A stretch of 64,000 bases of DNA from RGIG6919 sp045531905 (lineage in GTDB: Bacteria; Bacillota; Clostridia; Lachnospirales; Lachnospiraceae), in assembly GCA_045531905.1 (NCBI GenBank), contig JAZSEY010000020.1, positions 62,001-126,000 of the forward strand, written 5' to 3'. The position numbers were made by a program, and so were the translations under genes. Below the pieces are notes generated by a model. That model ran no database searches. It had not been told where the DNA came from and was given only the letters and a program-made list of their open reading frames with translations. Of this stretch, positions 16,126 to 26,556 are shown one piece after another. Each line of letters opens with the position of its first letter. The stretch's first letter is position 1.

Positions 16126-19100
16126 ATGAAGATGCAAAGAAGAAAAAGTAAAGGACTAGCAAGAGTATCTGCATGGGTGCTAAGCCTTGCAATGATGCTT
16201 AGTTTGGTGAGTGTGCCGATGAAGGCGAAGGCGGAGGAAAGTGGTGTAGTTACATATGATTTATTGAATGGTTCTATACAAAGTTCAATAGGAACTGCAA
16301 CTCTTGATAGCAATGCGAATGACTATTTAATAGATGATGTTAAATTTGAAACGATGCCAGATGGTTTAGGGGCTCCAAGTAGCTATGGAAGTTTAACCTT
16401 GAAAGCCAAGGTGCGAATTGATACTGTATCATCGGGTACAGTTTCTATGATTGCATATGCGATGAATTCTAGTTGGAAATGGGCAGATAGTGGTACTTAT
16501 GATGTGACTTCGGTAGCTGGAGATGAAGTGGAGATTTCTCTGAATCTGAAACATGAAAATCTTACAGATGTTGCACAGATTGGTATTCGGGCGGCTAAGT
16601 GTACAGAAGGTGCAACGATAGGATTTACTGTGTTATCAGCAGAAATTGTAGCGGTTTCAGCAGAGGCAAATATTGAAGATGTTGGTGCAACAGAAGGTGC
16701 TAGCGTTGCATATAACTGTCTCAGCGGTGCAGATGGCGGATATCAGGAATATGCATTTACAGTTACCAACAATACGGGAAAGACAATGAACGATTGGATG
16801 ATTGTTGTAACACTTTCCAGTGCTGCTTCAGAGGTTCAGGATCATCCAGACTATTCCCATGTCCGTGCTACGGGCTCAGGTACAACGGTATATTTGTATC
16901 CCAATACTGCCGTAATTTCGAAAACAATTGCCAATGGTGTGTCTGTAACTCTTGAAAAATTACAATATGTTGGTGGGGCAGTGTCTGGTGCGACGGTATA
17001 CTATAGCGAAACGGATGGTGCATTTGATTCAATCATTGAAGATGTGACTGGTGGTTCAGGAAATTCAGGCGGTTCAACAGGAAGTACAATCACAATCTCA
17101 TCGGATACTTCATTTAATAACTTTGCCAAGTTATTACAGTATAGTTTGTATTTTTATGATGCCAATATGTGTGGTAGTCAGGTAGGTGAGAACTCCTTGT
17201 TCGATTGGAGAGATGATTGTCATACCTATGATTCTGCAGTTACATACACTAGTCCAGCGGGAAAGAACTATACTGTAGATGTTAGTGGTGGTTTCCATGA
17301 TGCCGGCGATGTTACAAAATTTGGTATGCCACAGGGATATGCAGCAGCAACATTAGGCATGGGATACTATGAGTTTAAAGACGCATTTACAGCTACAGGA
17401 CAAACAGAACATTACAAGACAATAGCAGATTATTTCTGTGACTATTTTAGAAGATGTACTGTCTGGGAAGGTGATGCAGTCATTGCTTTTTGTTATCAGG
17501 TAGGTGATGGTAATTCGGATCATTCCCAGTGGTGTGCACCTGAGACACAGACGAAAGATTCATTGCCAAGACCGGCATATTTTGCAGACTCCAATAATCC
17601 AGGAACAGATGAGGTTGGTGCTGCGGTAGCGGCATTGGCTTTAAACTATGCTAACTTCAAAAATGCAAATGATTTAAAATACGCAAAGGCGTTATTTAAA
17701 TTTGCTGATGAAATGTCAACCAAGGCAGTGGCTACAGAAGGAACTACAAATTTCTATGGTTCCAATACATACAAGGATGATATGGCTTGGGCAGCTGCCG
17801 CATTATATGTAGCCACTGGCGAAGAGACTTATAGGACCAAGTATAATAGCTATATTAGTGGTGCAGACACTGGTTCGGTGCATTGTTGGGCACAGACAGC
17901 TGTAGGTGCAGGACTCTTGATGGGAGATTATGCAAACACAACACAGATTTTGAACTCTACTATGAGTAAGACTACAAGTGAGGGTTACAGCTACTGGGAT
18001 GATGGTGGCTGGGGTACTGCAAGATATAACACTGCGCTTCAGTTAATGGGACTTATTTATGATAAGAAAACTGGAACCAATACCTACGGAGAGTGGGCAA
18101 AGGGACAGATGCAGTATTTGTTGGGGAATAACGAAGCAGGGAATTGCTATGTGGTTGGATATAATGCATATTCTGTAAAATATCCACATCACAGAGCAGC
18201 ATCAGGTATCACAAACTGGAATGATTTTACAAATTGGACTTACGGTGGATACTATGCACATACATTAACAGGTGCATTGGTAGGCGGACCAGACAAGAAT
18301 AGTACATACAGTGATGTGTTTAATGGCGATAAAGGAGCGGTGTATAACGAGGTAGCTGTAGATTATAATGCAGCGTTTGTTGGCGCGGCTGCGGCACTAT
18401 ATTTACAAAATGCTAGCGACAACAACCAGATGGTGGATTCAGATTATACATATGATGCGTCTATTACCTGTTCTAAGAACTCTGGAGGATTAGCAAATGA
18501 AGAACCGGATGAATCGGTGGTTGTTGTTCCTGTTACAGGTGTTACTCTTGATACAAGTAGCAAGACTTTAAAGGTAGGGGAGACCGCAACTTTGGTAGCA
18601 ACCGTTGCCCCTGATAATGCCACAAATAAAAAAGTGACATGGGCAAGTAGCGATAGTCAGGTTGCCACTGTAAATAATGGTGTTGTGACTGCCATCGCGT
18701 CAGGAACAGCGAACATAACAGCTACTACGGAGGATGGTAGTTTTACAGCTACCTGCGCAGTAACCGTAAAAGCACCAGGATATGTGGTAGCTAACCCACA
18801 ATCGATTGATTTTGGAAATAAAGTATATGGATATGGTGCTATTGCACATCAAGGAGTTTCATTGACAAATACAGGAGACATGGATGTGTCCATTCAGAAT
18901 GTAGCTATGGAAAACGGCTTTGGTTTTACTATATCAGGTTCTACAGCAACATTAAATAAGAATGCATTTTCAACGATATCAGTCACACCAAAAACCGGAC
19001 TGGATGCAGGTGTATATACAGATAACGTTATTATTCAAACCAGTGAGAATACCGTTACAATTCCAGTTACTATGACAGTAACCAAGGCACAAAGCATTGC

Positions 19101-21573
19101 CGTTGCAGCACCAACATTGCAGACTAGAAATGCCAATATCATTTCGGTGAATTTTGCAGACGCAGGTGTAACACAACAATATGCAATTGTAGTGAAAGGA
19201 CAGCAGGTAAAGGAATCCGATTGGAAGGATTGTACCGGTGATGTTATGACCATAACAGGTTTAACACCTTGTACCAATTATGAAGTATATGCGAGAGCAA
19301 AAGCGGATAATAATCATTATGTTGGAGCAAGCAGTGAAGCATTGAATGTTCTGACCTTGGTGGAGAATCCATATGCCATTGATGTTAGCCAGATTACAAG
19401 TAGAGATTGTGATTACGTTAAGGCATTCGTTGCAGTGGAAAATGGTGAAGAAACACCGACAGTATCCGTAACGGAAGAGAATGGCAAATTGGTTGTTACA
19501 TTAACTACATCTGGACAGCCATATACAATCATAGGTAGCAATACGAATATTAATGTGAATACAGGTAATGCAACAAATGTAGTTTTATCTAATACAACCA
19601 TCAATCAGTTAGTGGTTCCAAGCATAAGTGCAGATACAGTTACTATATCAGTGGTGGGAACGAATACGATTGCAAGTGGCATTCAGGTCGTTACAAATGG
19701 AACAACTATTGCCCCAGTTAAGATTACTAGCGAGAAAACCGCAGATTCTACATATGCTGGTTCTTTGAAAGTAACGAATGAAAGTGGGGCGGCTATTTCT
19801 AGTGAAGGTAGTGTAGAGATAGCAGGAGGATATGTGGATTTGATAGCTTCCGGAGCTGCTATCGAAGCAGGTTCGATTATTGTGACAGGTGGTAGTATTA
19901 AGGCGGAAACCACGGGTGATGGTAGTGTGTTTGATGCCACAGATAAGATTTCACTGACAGGTGGAGCGATTACAACTGTGAAGCCGGAAAACAACACAGC
20001 AGATGATTTTTCAGTATCTGACCCAGAGGGTACAATTATCACAGATGGTGTGGCCATTACCGGAGAGCCAACTTTCTCAAAAGAACCAGTAGACCAAAAT
20101 GGTCAAACTGTAGTTATGGTGCTGGTTACATTTACAGATGATACGGGAGCTTCCTTGACAAATGTTCAGGTGAAAAAAGGAGCTGATTTAAATCTTGCAG
20201 ATGTTAAGATTTTAGCTGCAGATGGTGTAACAGATTATGCTATATCAAAACCAGGGTATGTGCTTTCTTGGAAACACACTCAAACTACATATGCCACAAC
20301 AGAAATAGTTGCAAACATAACAGATGCAATTACCTTGCAGGCTGTTTGGACATTCATTACTTATCCGATAGAACAGGCTGTGATTTCTGATATCGCAAAC
20401 CAGACATATACAGGCGCCGCATTGACACCTAAAGTTACTGTGACCTATGATAGTAAAACTTTGTTGCAGGATACTCATTATACTGTGACTTATAGTGACA
20501 ACGTAAATGCAGGAACTGCCACGGTTACTATTTCTGGCTTGGGAGCATATGTGGGAGCTGTTCAGAAGACCTTTGCAATTTTGCCAAAGAGCATTTCAAG
20601 CATGAACGCAAGTCTGTCTGCTGACACATTTGCCTATACCGGATTGGAGATAAAGCCAGAGGTTACATTAACAGATGGAAACACTACATTGGTACGTGAT
20701 GTGCATTATACTGTAATCTATACCAATAATATCAATGCAGGCACAGCAACAGCGGTGATTGTGGGTAAAGGAAATTATACAGGACAGATTACATTAGCAT
20801 TTACAATTTATGAAGTGGTTACAACGGTGGATATCGCTGATGTGGAGATTAGTGAAATTGCAGACCAGATTTATACAGGTAAACCGATAACACCATCACT
20901 TGTACTCTCATATAACGGTACTGTTTTGACACAGGGTGTGGATTATGATGTGCAGTATACAAACAACGTAAATGTTGGTGAGGCTACGGTAACAATTATT
21001 GGTAAGGGTGATTTTGTTGGCAGTACAGAGGAAACCTTTGACATCATCATCAAAAAGAATAAGAAGTATACAAAGGGTAACTATCAGTATCAGATTACCA
21101 GTGCAAAAACAAATGGCAAGGGGACGGTACAATTAGTAAAATGTGTGAAAAAGTCCAAGACTGCAAATATTGCAGCTACTGTCAATATTGGTGGTGTGAA
21201 TTTTAAGATTACAAGTATAAAGGCAAATGCATTTAAGAATAATAAGACTATGACAAAACTTGTCATTGGAAAAAATGTAACCACGATCGGAGATAAGGCT
21301 TTCTATGGCTGTACAAAACTAAAAAATGCAACCATTGGGTCTGGTGTGAAGAAGATTGGCAAGCAGGCATTTTACAATTGTAAGGCAATGAAGAATCTTG
21401 TGATTTCTACATCTAAATTGAAGACCTCTGCAATTGGTTCTAAGGCATTTACAAAGATGGGTGCAAGCAACTATAAGAAGTTAGTAGTGAAGGTGCCAAA
21501 GAAGCAACTGTCTGCATATAAGAAGATGTTGAAGAAGAAAGGTTTATCATCCAAAGCCAAAATTAAAAAATAA
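16126..21573 (+). CDS. Secreted GH9 cellulase with CBM-like, Ig-like and C-terminal LRR domains
   Basis: 1815 residues from the ATG at 16126 (TTTGGAGG upstream). Signal peptide ~1-35 ends near KAKAEE. Two beta-sandwich modules (~36-185 and ~190-300) look like carbohydrate-binding domains, the second CBM2-like. A Gly/Ser linker leads to the GH9 catalytic domain (~325-765) with the DAGD motif at 392-395, PHHR at ~687-690 and the acid Glu742 in YNEVAVDYNA. Then come a Big2 Ig domain (~800-885), Fn3-like and beta-helix-like segments, three ~80-residue repeats around 1415-1650 (IANQTYTGAALTP, FAYTGLEIKPEV, IADQIYTGKPITP) and a BspA-type LRR tail (~1680-1815). It should cut cellulose or mixed-linkage glucan outside the cell. 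No dockerin or sortase motif is seen; the LRR tail may hold it to the surface. Confidence 0.93.
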   Translation: MKMQRRKSKGLARVSAWVLSLAMMLSLVSVPMKAKAEESGVVTYDLLNGSIQSSIGTATLDSNANDYLIDDVKFETMPDGLGAPSSYGSLTLKAKVRIDTVSSGTVSMIAYAMNSSWKWADSGTYDVTSVAGDEVEISLNLKHENLTDVAQIGIRAAKCTEGATIGFTVLSAEIVAVSAEANIEDVGATEGASVAYNCLSGADGGYQEYAFTVTNNTGKTMNDWMIVVTLSSAASEVQDHPDYSHVRATGSGTTVYLYPNTAVISKTIANGVSVTLEKLQYVGGAVSGATVYYSETDGAFDSIIEDVTGGSGNSGGSTGSTITISSDTSFNNFAKLLQYSLYFYDANMCGSQVGENSLFDWRDDCHTYDSAVTYTSPAGKNYTVDVSGGFHDAGDVTKFGMPQGYAAATLGMGYYEFKDAFTATGQTEHYKTIADYFCDYFRRCTVWEGDAVIAFCYQVGDGNSDHSQWCAPETQTKDSLPRPAYFADSNNPGTDEVGAAVAALALNYANFKNANDLKYAKALFKFADEMSTKAVATEGTTNFYGSNTYKDDMAWAAAALYVATGEETYRTKYNSYISGADTGSVHCWAQTAVGAGLLMGDYANTTQILNSTMSKTTSEGYSYWDDGGWGTARYNTALQLMGLIYDKKTGTNTYGEWAKGQMQYLLGNNEAGNCYVVGYNAYSVKYPHHRAASGITNWNDFTNWTYGGYYAHTLTGALVGGPDKNSTYSDVFNGDKGAVYNEVAVDYNAAFVGAAAALYLQNASDNNQMVDSDYTYDASITCSKNSGGLANEEPDESVVVVPVTGVTLDTSSKTLKVGETATLVATVAPDNATNKKVTWASSDSQVATVNNGVVTAIASGTANITATTEDGSFTATCAVTVKAPGYVVANPQSIDFGNKVYGYGAIAHQGVSLTNTGDMDVSIQNVAMENGFGFTISGSTATLNKNAFSTISVTPKTGLDAGVYTDNVIIQTSENTVTIPVTMTVTKAQSIAVAAPTLQTRNANIISVNFADAGVTQQYAIVVKGQQVKESDWKDCTGDVMTITGLTPCTNYEVYARAKADNNHYVGASSEALNVLTLVENPYAIDVSQITSRDCDYVKAFVAVENGEETPTVSVTEENGKLVVTLTTSGQPYTIIGSNTNINVNTGNATNVVLSNTTINQLVVPSISADTVTISVVGTNTIASGIQVVTNGTTIAPVKITSEKTADSTYAGSLKVTNESGAAISSEGSVEIAGGYVDLIASGAAIEAGSIIVTGGSIKAETTGDGSVFDATDKISLTGGAITTVKPENNTADDFSVSDPEGTIITDGVAITGEPTFSKEPVDQNGQTVVMVLVTFTDDTGASLTNVQVKKGADLNLADVKILAADGVTDYAISKPGYVLSWKHTQTTYATTEIVANITDAITLQAVWTFITYPIEQAVISDIANQTYTGAALTPKVTVTYDSKTLLQDTHYTVTYSDNVNAGTATVTISGLGAYVGAVQKTFAILPKSISSMNASLSADTFAYTGLEIKPEVTLTDGNTTLVRDVHYTVIYTNNINAGTATAVIVGKGNYTGQITLAFTIYEVVTTVDIADVEISEIADQIYTGKPITPSLVLSYNGTVLTQGVDYDVQYTNNVNVGEATVTIIGKGDFVGSTEETFDIIIKKNKKYTKGNYQYQITSAKTNGKGTVQLVKCVKKSKTANIAATVNIGGVNFKITSIKANAFKNNKTMTKLVIGKNVTTIGDKAFYGCTKLKNATIGSGVKKIGKQAFYNCKAMKNLVISTSKLKTSAIGSKAFTKMGASNYKKLVVKVPKKQLSAYKKMLKKKGLSSKAKIKK

Positions 21574-21585
21574 GAGTGTAATAAT

Positions 21586-22491
21586 ATGGATTACGAACTA
21601 AGGGAAGTAAAACTAGAAGATTATGATATGTTAAAACGGTATTTTGCTTTGAGACGTCCGGGTACTTGCGAGAGTGTGGTTACGGACATCTATCTGTGGC
21701 AGATATATTATCGGGCAAAATACTTTTTAACAGAGACAGGATTAATATGGATATATAAGACAGATACAGAGGTGTTCACAGTAACACCTCTGTGTAAGCG
21801 TGAGGATTTGCGTGAAAATGTAGAGATTGCACGGAACTATTTTCAGAATGTGTTGCATGTACCATTTACCATGTATTTGGTAGACGAAGAAGCAATTGAA
21901 ACGCTGAATTTGTCTGAGGAGGCGTATGCAGTGGAAGAAGAACGGAGCTATTTTGATTACGTCTATGATGCGAATGCTCTCCGTACACTTTCTGGCAAAA
22001 AGTATCACAAGAAGAAAAATCATGTAAATGCTTTTTTGAAGGCTTATGAGGGGAGATATCAGTGTCGCATGTTAAACGGACACGATATTGAAACTGTAGT
22101 AGATTTTATTGAGCGTTGGCATGCCGGTCGCGAGATTGACGACCCATACCACCGTGATGAATACGAGATTAAGGGAATAGAGTATGTGCTTCGCAATTGC
22201 CGTCTGATAAAGTATCAAATGTTTGGTGTGTTTATTGATGGACAAATGGAAGCATTTTCCTTGGGGACCTACGATAAGAAAATGAAGATTGCATATATTC
22301 ATGTGGAGAAGGCAAATCCTGAAATCAGAGGGCTTTATCCATTTGTGAACCAGCAGTTTTTGATTCAGGGATTTCCCGAGGCGGAGCTTGTGAACAGAGA
22401 GGATGATATGGGATTGGAAGGGCTTCGCAAGGCAAAATTATCCTATCATCCGATTAGATTGGTTAAGAAATATACAGTGAAAGAGAAATAG
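21586..22491 (+). CDS. DUF2156 / phosphatidylglycerol lysyltransferase-like domain protein
   Basis: 301 residues, 12 bp after the GH9 gene. The two tandem GNAT-like folds are recognisable from RRPGTCESVVTDIYLWQIYY at the N terminus and GKKYHKKKNHVNAFLKAY in the middle, which match the soluble DUF2156 group common in Clostridia. No membrane segment is present, so it is not an MprF flippase. The acceptor is unknown. A GNAT gene follows after 5 nt, suggesting joint function. Confidence 0.82.
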   Translation: MDYELREVKLEDYDMLKRYFALRRPGTCESVVTDIYLWQIYYRAKYFLTETGLIWIYKTDTEVFTVTPLCKREDLRENVEIARNYFQNVLHVPFTMYLVDEEAIETLNLSEEAYAVEEERSYFDYVYDANALRTLSGKKYHKKKNHVNAFLKAYEGRYQCRMLNGHDIETVVDFIERWHAGREIDDPYHRDEYEIKGIEYVLRNCRLIKYQMFGVFIDGQMEAFSLGTYDKKMKIAYIHVEKANPEIRGLYPFVNQQFLIQGFPEAELVNREDDMGLEGLRKAKLSYHPIRLVKKYTVKEK

Positions 22492-22496
22492 ATTTC

Positions 22497-23186
22497 ATGA
22501 TTCGATATTTGAATCCTGATGAACGTCAGGATATTAGACAACTTTATGAGGAAGTCTTTCAAGATAGTAAAGCATTTGTGGACTATTATTTTGAAACTTA
22601 TGTGAAGCAGCATACCCGTTGTTTGGTCTATGAACAGGATGGTCATATCTGTGGTATGATTTCTATTCATGAAAAGCAGTGGTGCTATCGGAAATTCGAT
22701 GGCACTTATGAGTTGCGACCTGCCTGGTATTTGTATGGAGTTGCAACGGTGCCGAATATGCGAAAACAAGGGATAATGGGAAAACTGTTAGCACGTATCA
22801 TAGAGGATGCCACAGCAGAACAGATACCGTATATTTATTTGATACCTGTGAATCCTGCCATATATGAAAAGCATGGCTTTCGATTGGTGAGTGGTATGGA
22901 AGGTGCGGGAACAGCGATGACGATACCATTTGAAATGCCGAAGTTAGATATAAAAAATACATCTGAAAATGACTTGACAAAATTGGCAGAGAATTACCGA
23001 AGGTATTATGAAGAGCAAAATGTGGATGCATTTCTCTATAAAGATGTAGATTGTTTTAGGGATTATATAACACAGCTTTTACTGGATGGTAACAGTGAGT
23101 TTACACTTTACGCTCATCCGGTAATGATTTATGACAACAAGTATGGGATGAAGATAGAAACACTTGGTCCCATGGACGAGGTATAG
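22497..23186 (+). CDS. GNAT family N-acetyltransferase
   Basis: 229 residues, starting 5 nt after the DUF2156 stop with no strong SD, so translation is probably coupled. The acetyl-CoA loop is VATVPNMRKQGIMGKLL, and NPAIYEKHGFRLV marks the end of the fold. A C-terminal ~80-residue extension may bind substrate. Substrate unknown. Confidence 0.86.
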   Translation: MIRYLNPDERQDIRQLYEEVFQDSKAFVDYYFETYVKQHTRCLVYEQDGHICGMISIHEKQWCYRKFDGTYELRPAWYLYGVATVPNMRKQGIMGKLLARIIEDATAEQIPYIYLIPVNPAIYEKHGFRLVSGMEGAGTAMTIPFEMPKLDIKNTSENDLTKLAENYRRYYEEQNVDAFLYKDVDCFRDYITQLLLDGNSEFTLYAHPVMIYDNKYGMKIETLGPMDEV

Positions 23187-23201
23187 AAAGGACGAATGGA
23201 T

Positions 23202-23387
23202 ATGGCAAATATGTCGACAAATTGCGAGGATTGCATGTATTACGAGTATGATGAGGAATTTGAATATTATGTCTGTGGTATGGATTTAGACGAGGACGAT
23301 ACTGCCAGATTTTTGTCGGGACAACCATTTCAGTGTCCTTATTATAAATTTGGTGATGAGTACCAGATTGTAAAGCATCAGATGTAG
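23202..23387 (+). CDS. Small cysteine-rich protein (DUF6472-like)
   Basis: 61 residues from the ATG at 23202 (9 nt after AAAGGA; an ATG at 23196 is in frame but too close). Four Cys in the pattern C-x2-C, then C in YVCGMDLDED, then C in FQCPYYKFGDEY suggest a metal site. Small proteins of this type are widespread in Lachnospiraceae, with no known function. It lies between the GNAT and RlmD-like genes in the same operon. Confidence 0.7.
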   Translation: MANMSTNCEDCMYYEYDEEFEYYVCGMDLDEDDTARFLSGQPFQCPYYKFGDEYQIVKHQM

Positions 23388-23401
23388 GAATGGAGAATAC
23401 T

Positions 23402-24562
23402 ATGGCGAATCACAAGAAAAAAACATTATGCCCGATTGCATCAAAATGCGGTGGTTGTCAGTATCTGGATGTTCCTTACGAGGAGCAGTTGGCAAACAAG
23501 CAAAAGTATTTGCAAAAACTGCTTGGTGCTTATGGCACAATTGAACCGATTATAGGGATGGAAAATCCATGGCATTATCGTCATAAGGTGCATGCTGTTT
23601 TTCACCACAACCGTAGAGGTGAAATCATATCCGGTGTCTATGAAGAGGGCACGCACCATGTGTTGTCGGTGGATACCTGTATGATTGAACATGAAAAGGC
23701 AGATGCCATTATTAGAACTATTCGCAAACTGTTAAAGTCCTTTAAGATTACAGTACATAACGAGGATACGGGATATGGTATTTTAAGACATGTGCTAATT
23801 CGTATGGGACATAATAGTGGTGAGATTTTAGTGGTGCTTGTAACCTCTACACCGATGTTTCCATCTAAGAAGAACTTTGCAAAGGCATTGTTAAAGGAGC
23901 ATCCGGAGATTACAACTGTGGTGCAGAATATTAACGAAAAGCGCACTAGTATAGTGTTAGGCACTCGCGACCAGGTTATTTATGGAAAGGGCTATATTGA
24001 GGATACCCTTTGTGGAAAGACCTTCCGTATTTCGCCACAAAGTTTTTATCAGGTGAATCCGGAACAAACCGAGCATTTATACAATAAAGCAATTGCTTTT
24101 GCCAATCTAAAAGGGAATGAAGTGGTGCTGGATGCCTACTGTGGAACAGGTACAATCGGTATCATTGTAAGCGACCATGTGAAGGAAGTGATTGGCGTGG
24201 AGCTTAACAAGGATGCGGTAAAAGACGCCATTATCAACGCAAAACGAAATAATGCCAAGAACGTCACATTTTATAATCAGGATGCAGGAAAATTTATGTT
24301 GAATTTGGCTGCTCAAAACAAATCTATTGACGTGGTAATTATGGACCCACCACGTTCCGGCAGCGATGAAGCTTTTCTAGGTTCTGTTCGAAAACTGGCA
24401 CCGAAAAAGGTGGTATATGTATCTTGTGGACCGGAGTCACTGGCGCGGGACTTGAAGGTGTTGACAAAAGGTGACATGTATCGCGTAGAGAAAATGGGAG
24501 CAGTGGATATGTTTCCGATGACCAGAGGGATAGAGACTGTGGTGTTGTTGGAGAAACAGTAA
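23402..24562 (+). CDS. rlmD: Class I SAM-dependent RNA m5U methyltransferase (RlmD/TrmA family)
   Basis: 386 residues from the ATG at 23402, which has GGAG 6 nt upstream; an ATG at 23390 is less likely. The N-terminal Cys cluster CPIASKCGGCQY fits the 4Fe-4S site of RlmD-type enzymes. The methyltransferase core shows VVLDAYCGTGTIGI, IMDPPRSG, and the catalytic Cys in YVSCGPESLARD. The family methylates uridine C5 in 23S rRNA or tRNA. It lacks the usual N-terminal TRAM domain, so it is shorter than most (~450 aa). The exact target base is not certain. Confidence 0.88.
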   Translation: MANHKKKTLCPIASKCGGCQYLDVPYEEQLANKQKYLQKLLGAYGTIEPIIGMENPWHYRHKVHAVFHHNRRGEIISGVYEEGTHHVLSVDTCMIEHEKADAIIRTIRKLLKSFKITVHNEDTGYGILRHVLIRMGHNSGEILVVLVTSTPMFPSKKNFAKALLKEHPEITTVVQNINEKRTSIVLGTRDQVIYGKGYIEDTLCGKTFRISPQSFYQVNPEQTEHLYNKAIAFANLKGNEVVLDAYCGTGTIGIIVSDHVKEVIGVELNKDAVKDAIINAKRNNAKNVTFYNQDAGKFMLNLAAQNKSIDVVIMDPPRSGSDEAFLGSVRKLAPKKVVYVSCGPESLARDLKVLTKGDMYRVEKMGAVDMFPMTRGIETVVLLEKQ

Positions 24563-24613
24563 ACTCTCTGAAAAAATGTTTATATGGTTAGGGGAATCAT
24601 GGAGAAGATTTCT

Positions 24614-25336
24614 CTATGTCCCTAAGCCCTTATGCTGTGTATCCCATTTCATATATGCAATTTGGAATGCTTTCCAACGTCTTCTTGAGACTGGAATTTG
24701 TTCTCCATTCACCAATATCAGCTTTTGAGCTTCCATACGAACCACACACATAAGATTTACCAAATATTTGTGATGACAGCGAAAGAACACATCTGATGGT
24801 AGCTTCTTCTCCCAATGCAATAAACTCTCCTCACAATAATAGGTATCCGTTTTGCTCCAAAGTTCACTTCCTCCACTATGCGCTGCAAGATAGCAAATAT
24901 CTTGAATACGCACATGATATGGTATCCCTCTACGCACCAATGAAACAGATTCGGCAAATACCAATTCCTCCATTCCAGATTCTAGATTTTCAAACAATTC
25001 TCTTTCTAAAATAGGTTTGGTCATAAATCGAAATGCCTTGACCTCATATCCTTCCTTATATCTCATTTCATAGGCTGTCAGAATAATCAATACAACATTT
25101 GGCCATTTTCTCTTTATCTTTCTGCTCCATTTAATTCCATCCTCTTCATCATCCATGAACTCCAAGTCCATAAATATAATATCTACCACGTTTTGCTCCA
25201 TATACTCAAATAGCTTGGAAGGTTTCCTAAAATAGATAATATCACTATCTAGTGCTTTGTCTTTACAGAAATTATGAATCAAATTACGCATCTCATTTAC
25301 TATGGCTTCATTGTCGTCACATATTGCAATTTGCAT
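24614..25336 (-). CDS. LytTR family response regulator (AgrA-like)
   Basis: 240 residues with SD GAGGTGA. The receiver domain (~1-125) has acidic DDN near the start, the phospho-acceptor Asp in IIFMDLEFMDDEEDG and Lys in FMTKPI. The LytTR DNA-binding domain (~135-235) contains FFRCHHKYLVNL and PVSRRRWKAF. It follows the GHKL kinase gene by 17 bp and is its cognate partner. Targets probably include the divergent chemoreceptor gene or its own operon, but this is inferred. Confidence 0.92.
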   Translation of the reverse strand: MQIAICDDNEAIVNEMRNLIHNFCKDKALDSDIIYFRKPSKLFEYMEQNVVDIIFMDLEFMDDEEDGIKWSRKIKRKWPNVVLIILTAYEMRYKEGYEVKAFRFMTKPILERELFENLESGMEELVFAESVSLVRRGIPYHVRIQDICYLAAHSGGSELWSKTDTYYCEESLLHWEKKLPSDVFFRCHHKYLVNLMCVVRMEAQKLILVNGEQIPVSRRRWKAFQIAYMKWDTQHKGLGT

Positions 25337-25353
25337 ATTTTGTCACCTCACAT

Positions 25354-26556
25354 TTAAATTGGTAAATACACATCAATATTTACCTTCATGTCTTTCATTG
25401 ATTGCTCTAAATTGCCATTGTATTTTTGTACAATTTCTAATATCTTTTGTGTACCAAATCCGTGGTTTATGTCCTGTGATATATTTGTTGATTTCTTTAT
25501 ATTAAATTCTTCCAATGCAGTATTTATCATAGAAATCGAAAAATAATGCTGGCCAGTTGAAAAGTGAATAATTAGTACTGGTTTCATATCCTCGCTGCAA
25601 CGATTTACTTCTTTTACTGCGTTGGATAACATATTAGAAAATAGCGTACACAAATCCATATCAGTCATAGTTTGCATTTTCGGCAATTCTCCATAAACCT
25701 CTACCTGAACATATTTTTCACATTTATAGGACAAGTCACAATTCAAAATGGCATCCACGATTTCATTACCTGTAAAATATAAATTATCCTGAAATGAGAA
25801 AGCCGATTGTAACTCTCTAAAATAAAGTCGTAGCTTCTCTTCCTGTCCAACCTCCATGAGAGCTTCCATGCATATAAAATGATTTTTTATGTCATGGCGA
25901 AATCTGCGCAGTTCTCTGTCTAGAAACTCTACATCCTTATAGTATTTTACTTGCTTATGCAATAAATGTATATTTTCTCGATTTTGCTCCTGTGCCTGAA
26001 TCAGAAATTTCTCTGCTAAAAATACAATCAAATAAATGCAAAAACCAGTTAATACCACCATAAAAATTCGATAGGATATAATTTCTGGTAGTTTTTTATC
26101 TGTCAAAGGCAAAAATCGTTCTGGCATTACGCAATGTGCAATTAATAGTGCGATGGCATAAGCGACCATATTCCAACGCATTAATTTTGAATCAAATAGC
26201 AGCGCAACCAGTGCAAAGAAAATAAACGTACATTCCCATACAAATAAAGAGGGAAACAAATACATAATAAAGTGATACTGAATGAATAAAGTGATTACAA
26301 CGTATGCTTTTAGCTTTCTTAGGTGTTCAAATAGATACGCTACATTTTTTCTTATTTTACAGATGAAATAAATGGCAATACTCAAATAAATTAACTGACT
26401 AATATCAAACAGTATAAAATAGTGCCAATCCAAATCTGGATATAATCCAAGTTGTTTATATACTGTCCAAATTAAGCCTGCACACATACACATACAAGGT
26501 GTAACTAATAATACATATATATATGCAGAACTCCAATATTTTTTTATAACATCCAT
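25354..26556 (-). CDS. GHKL sensor histidine kinase (AgrC-like) with six-TM sensor domain
   Basis: 400 residues from the ATG at 26556, chosen for GGGAG 6 nt upstream; in-frame ATG (26592) and GTG (26625) are alternatives. Residues 1-195 form six TM segments. Then RFRHDIKNHF holds the phospho-accepting His of the HPK10 class, DLCTLFSNMLSNAV is the N-box and NHGFGTQKILEIVQKY the G-box. The membrane domain is homologous along its length to that of the divergent chemoreceptor (26725-28290): both have a P-x2/3-C-x-CAGL motif, a K-x-LG, FD-x-S-x2-IYL and IQ-x2-FI-x-Y. No AgrD-like peptide or AgrB gene is nearby. Confidence 0.9.
   Translation of the reverse strand: MDVIKKYWSSAYIYVLLVTPCMCMCAGLIWTVYKQLGLYPDLDWHYFILFDISQLIYLSIAIYFICKIRKNVAYLFEHLRKLKAYVVITLFIQYHFIMYLFPSLFVWECTFIFFALVALLFDSKLMRWNMVAYAIALLIAHCVMPERFLPLTDKKLPEIISYRIFMVVLTGFCIYLIVFLAEKFLIQAQEQNRENIHLLHKQVKYYKDVEFLDRELRRFRHDIKNHFICMEALMEVGQEEKLRLYFRELQSAFSFQDNLYFTGNEIVDAILNCDLSYKCEKYVQVEVYGELPKMQTMTDMDLCTLFSNMLSNAVKEVNRCSEDMKPVLIIHFSTGQHYFSISMINTALEEFNIKKSTNISQDINHGFGTQKILEIVQKYNGNLEQSMKDMKVNIDVYLPI

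Noticed and set aside
25354..26556. Complete agr quorum-sensing locus.
   Set aside because: No AgrB protease or short AgrD-like peptide gene is seen near the kinase and regulator.
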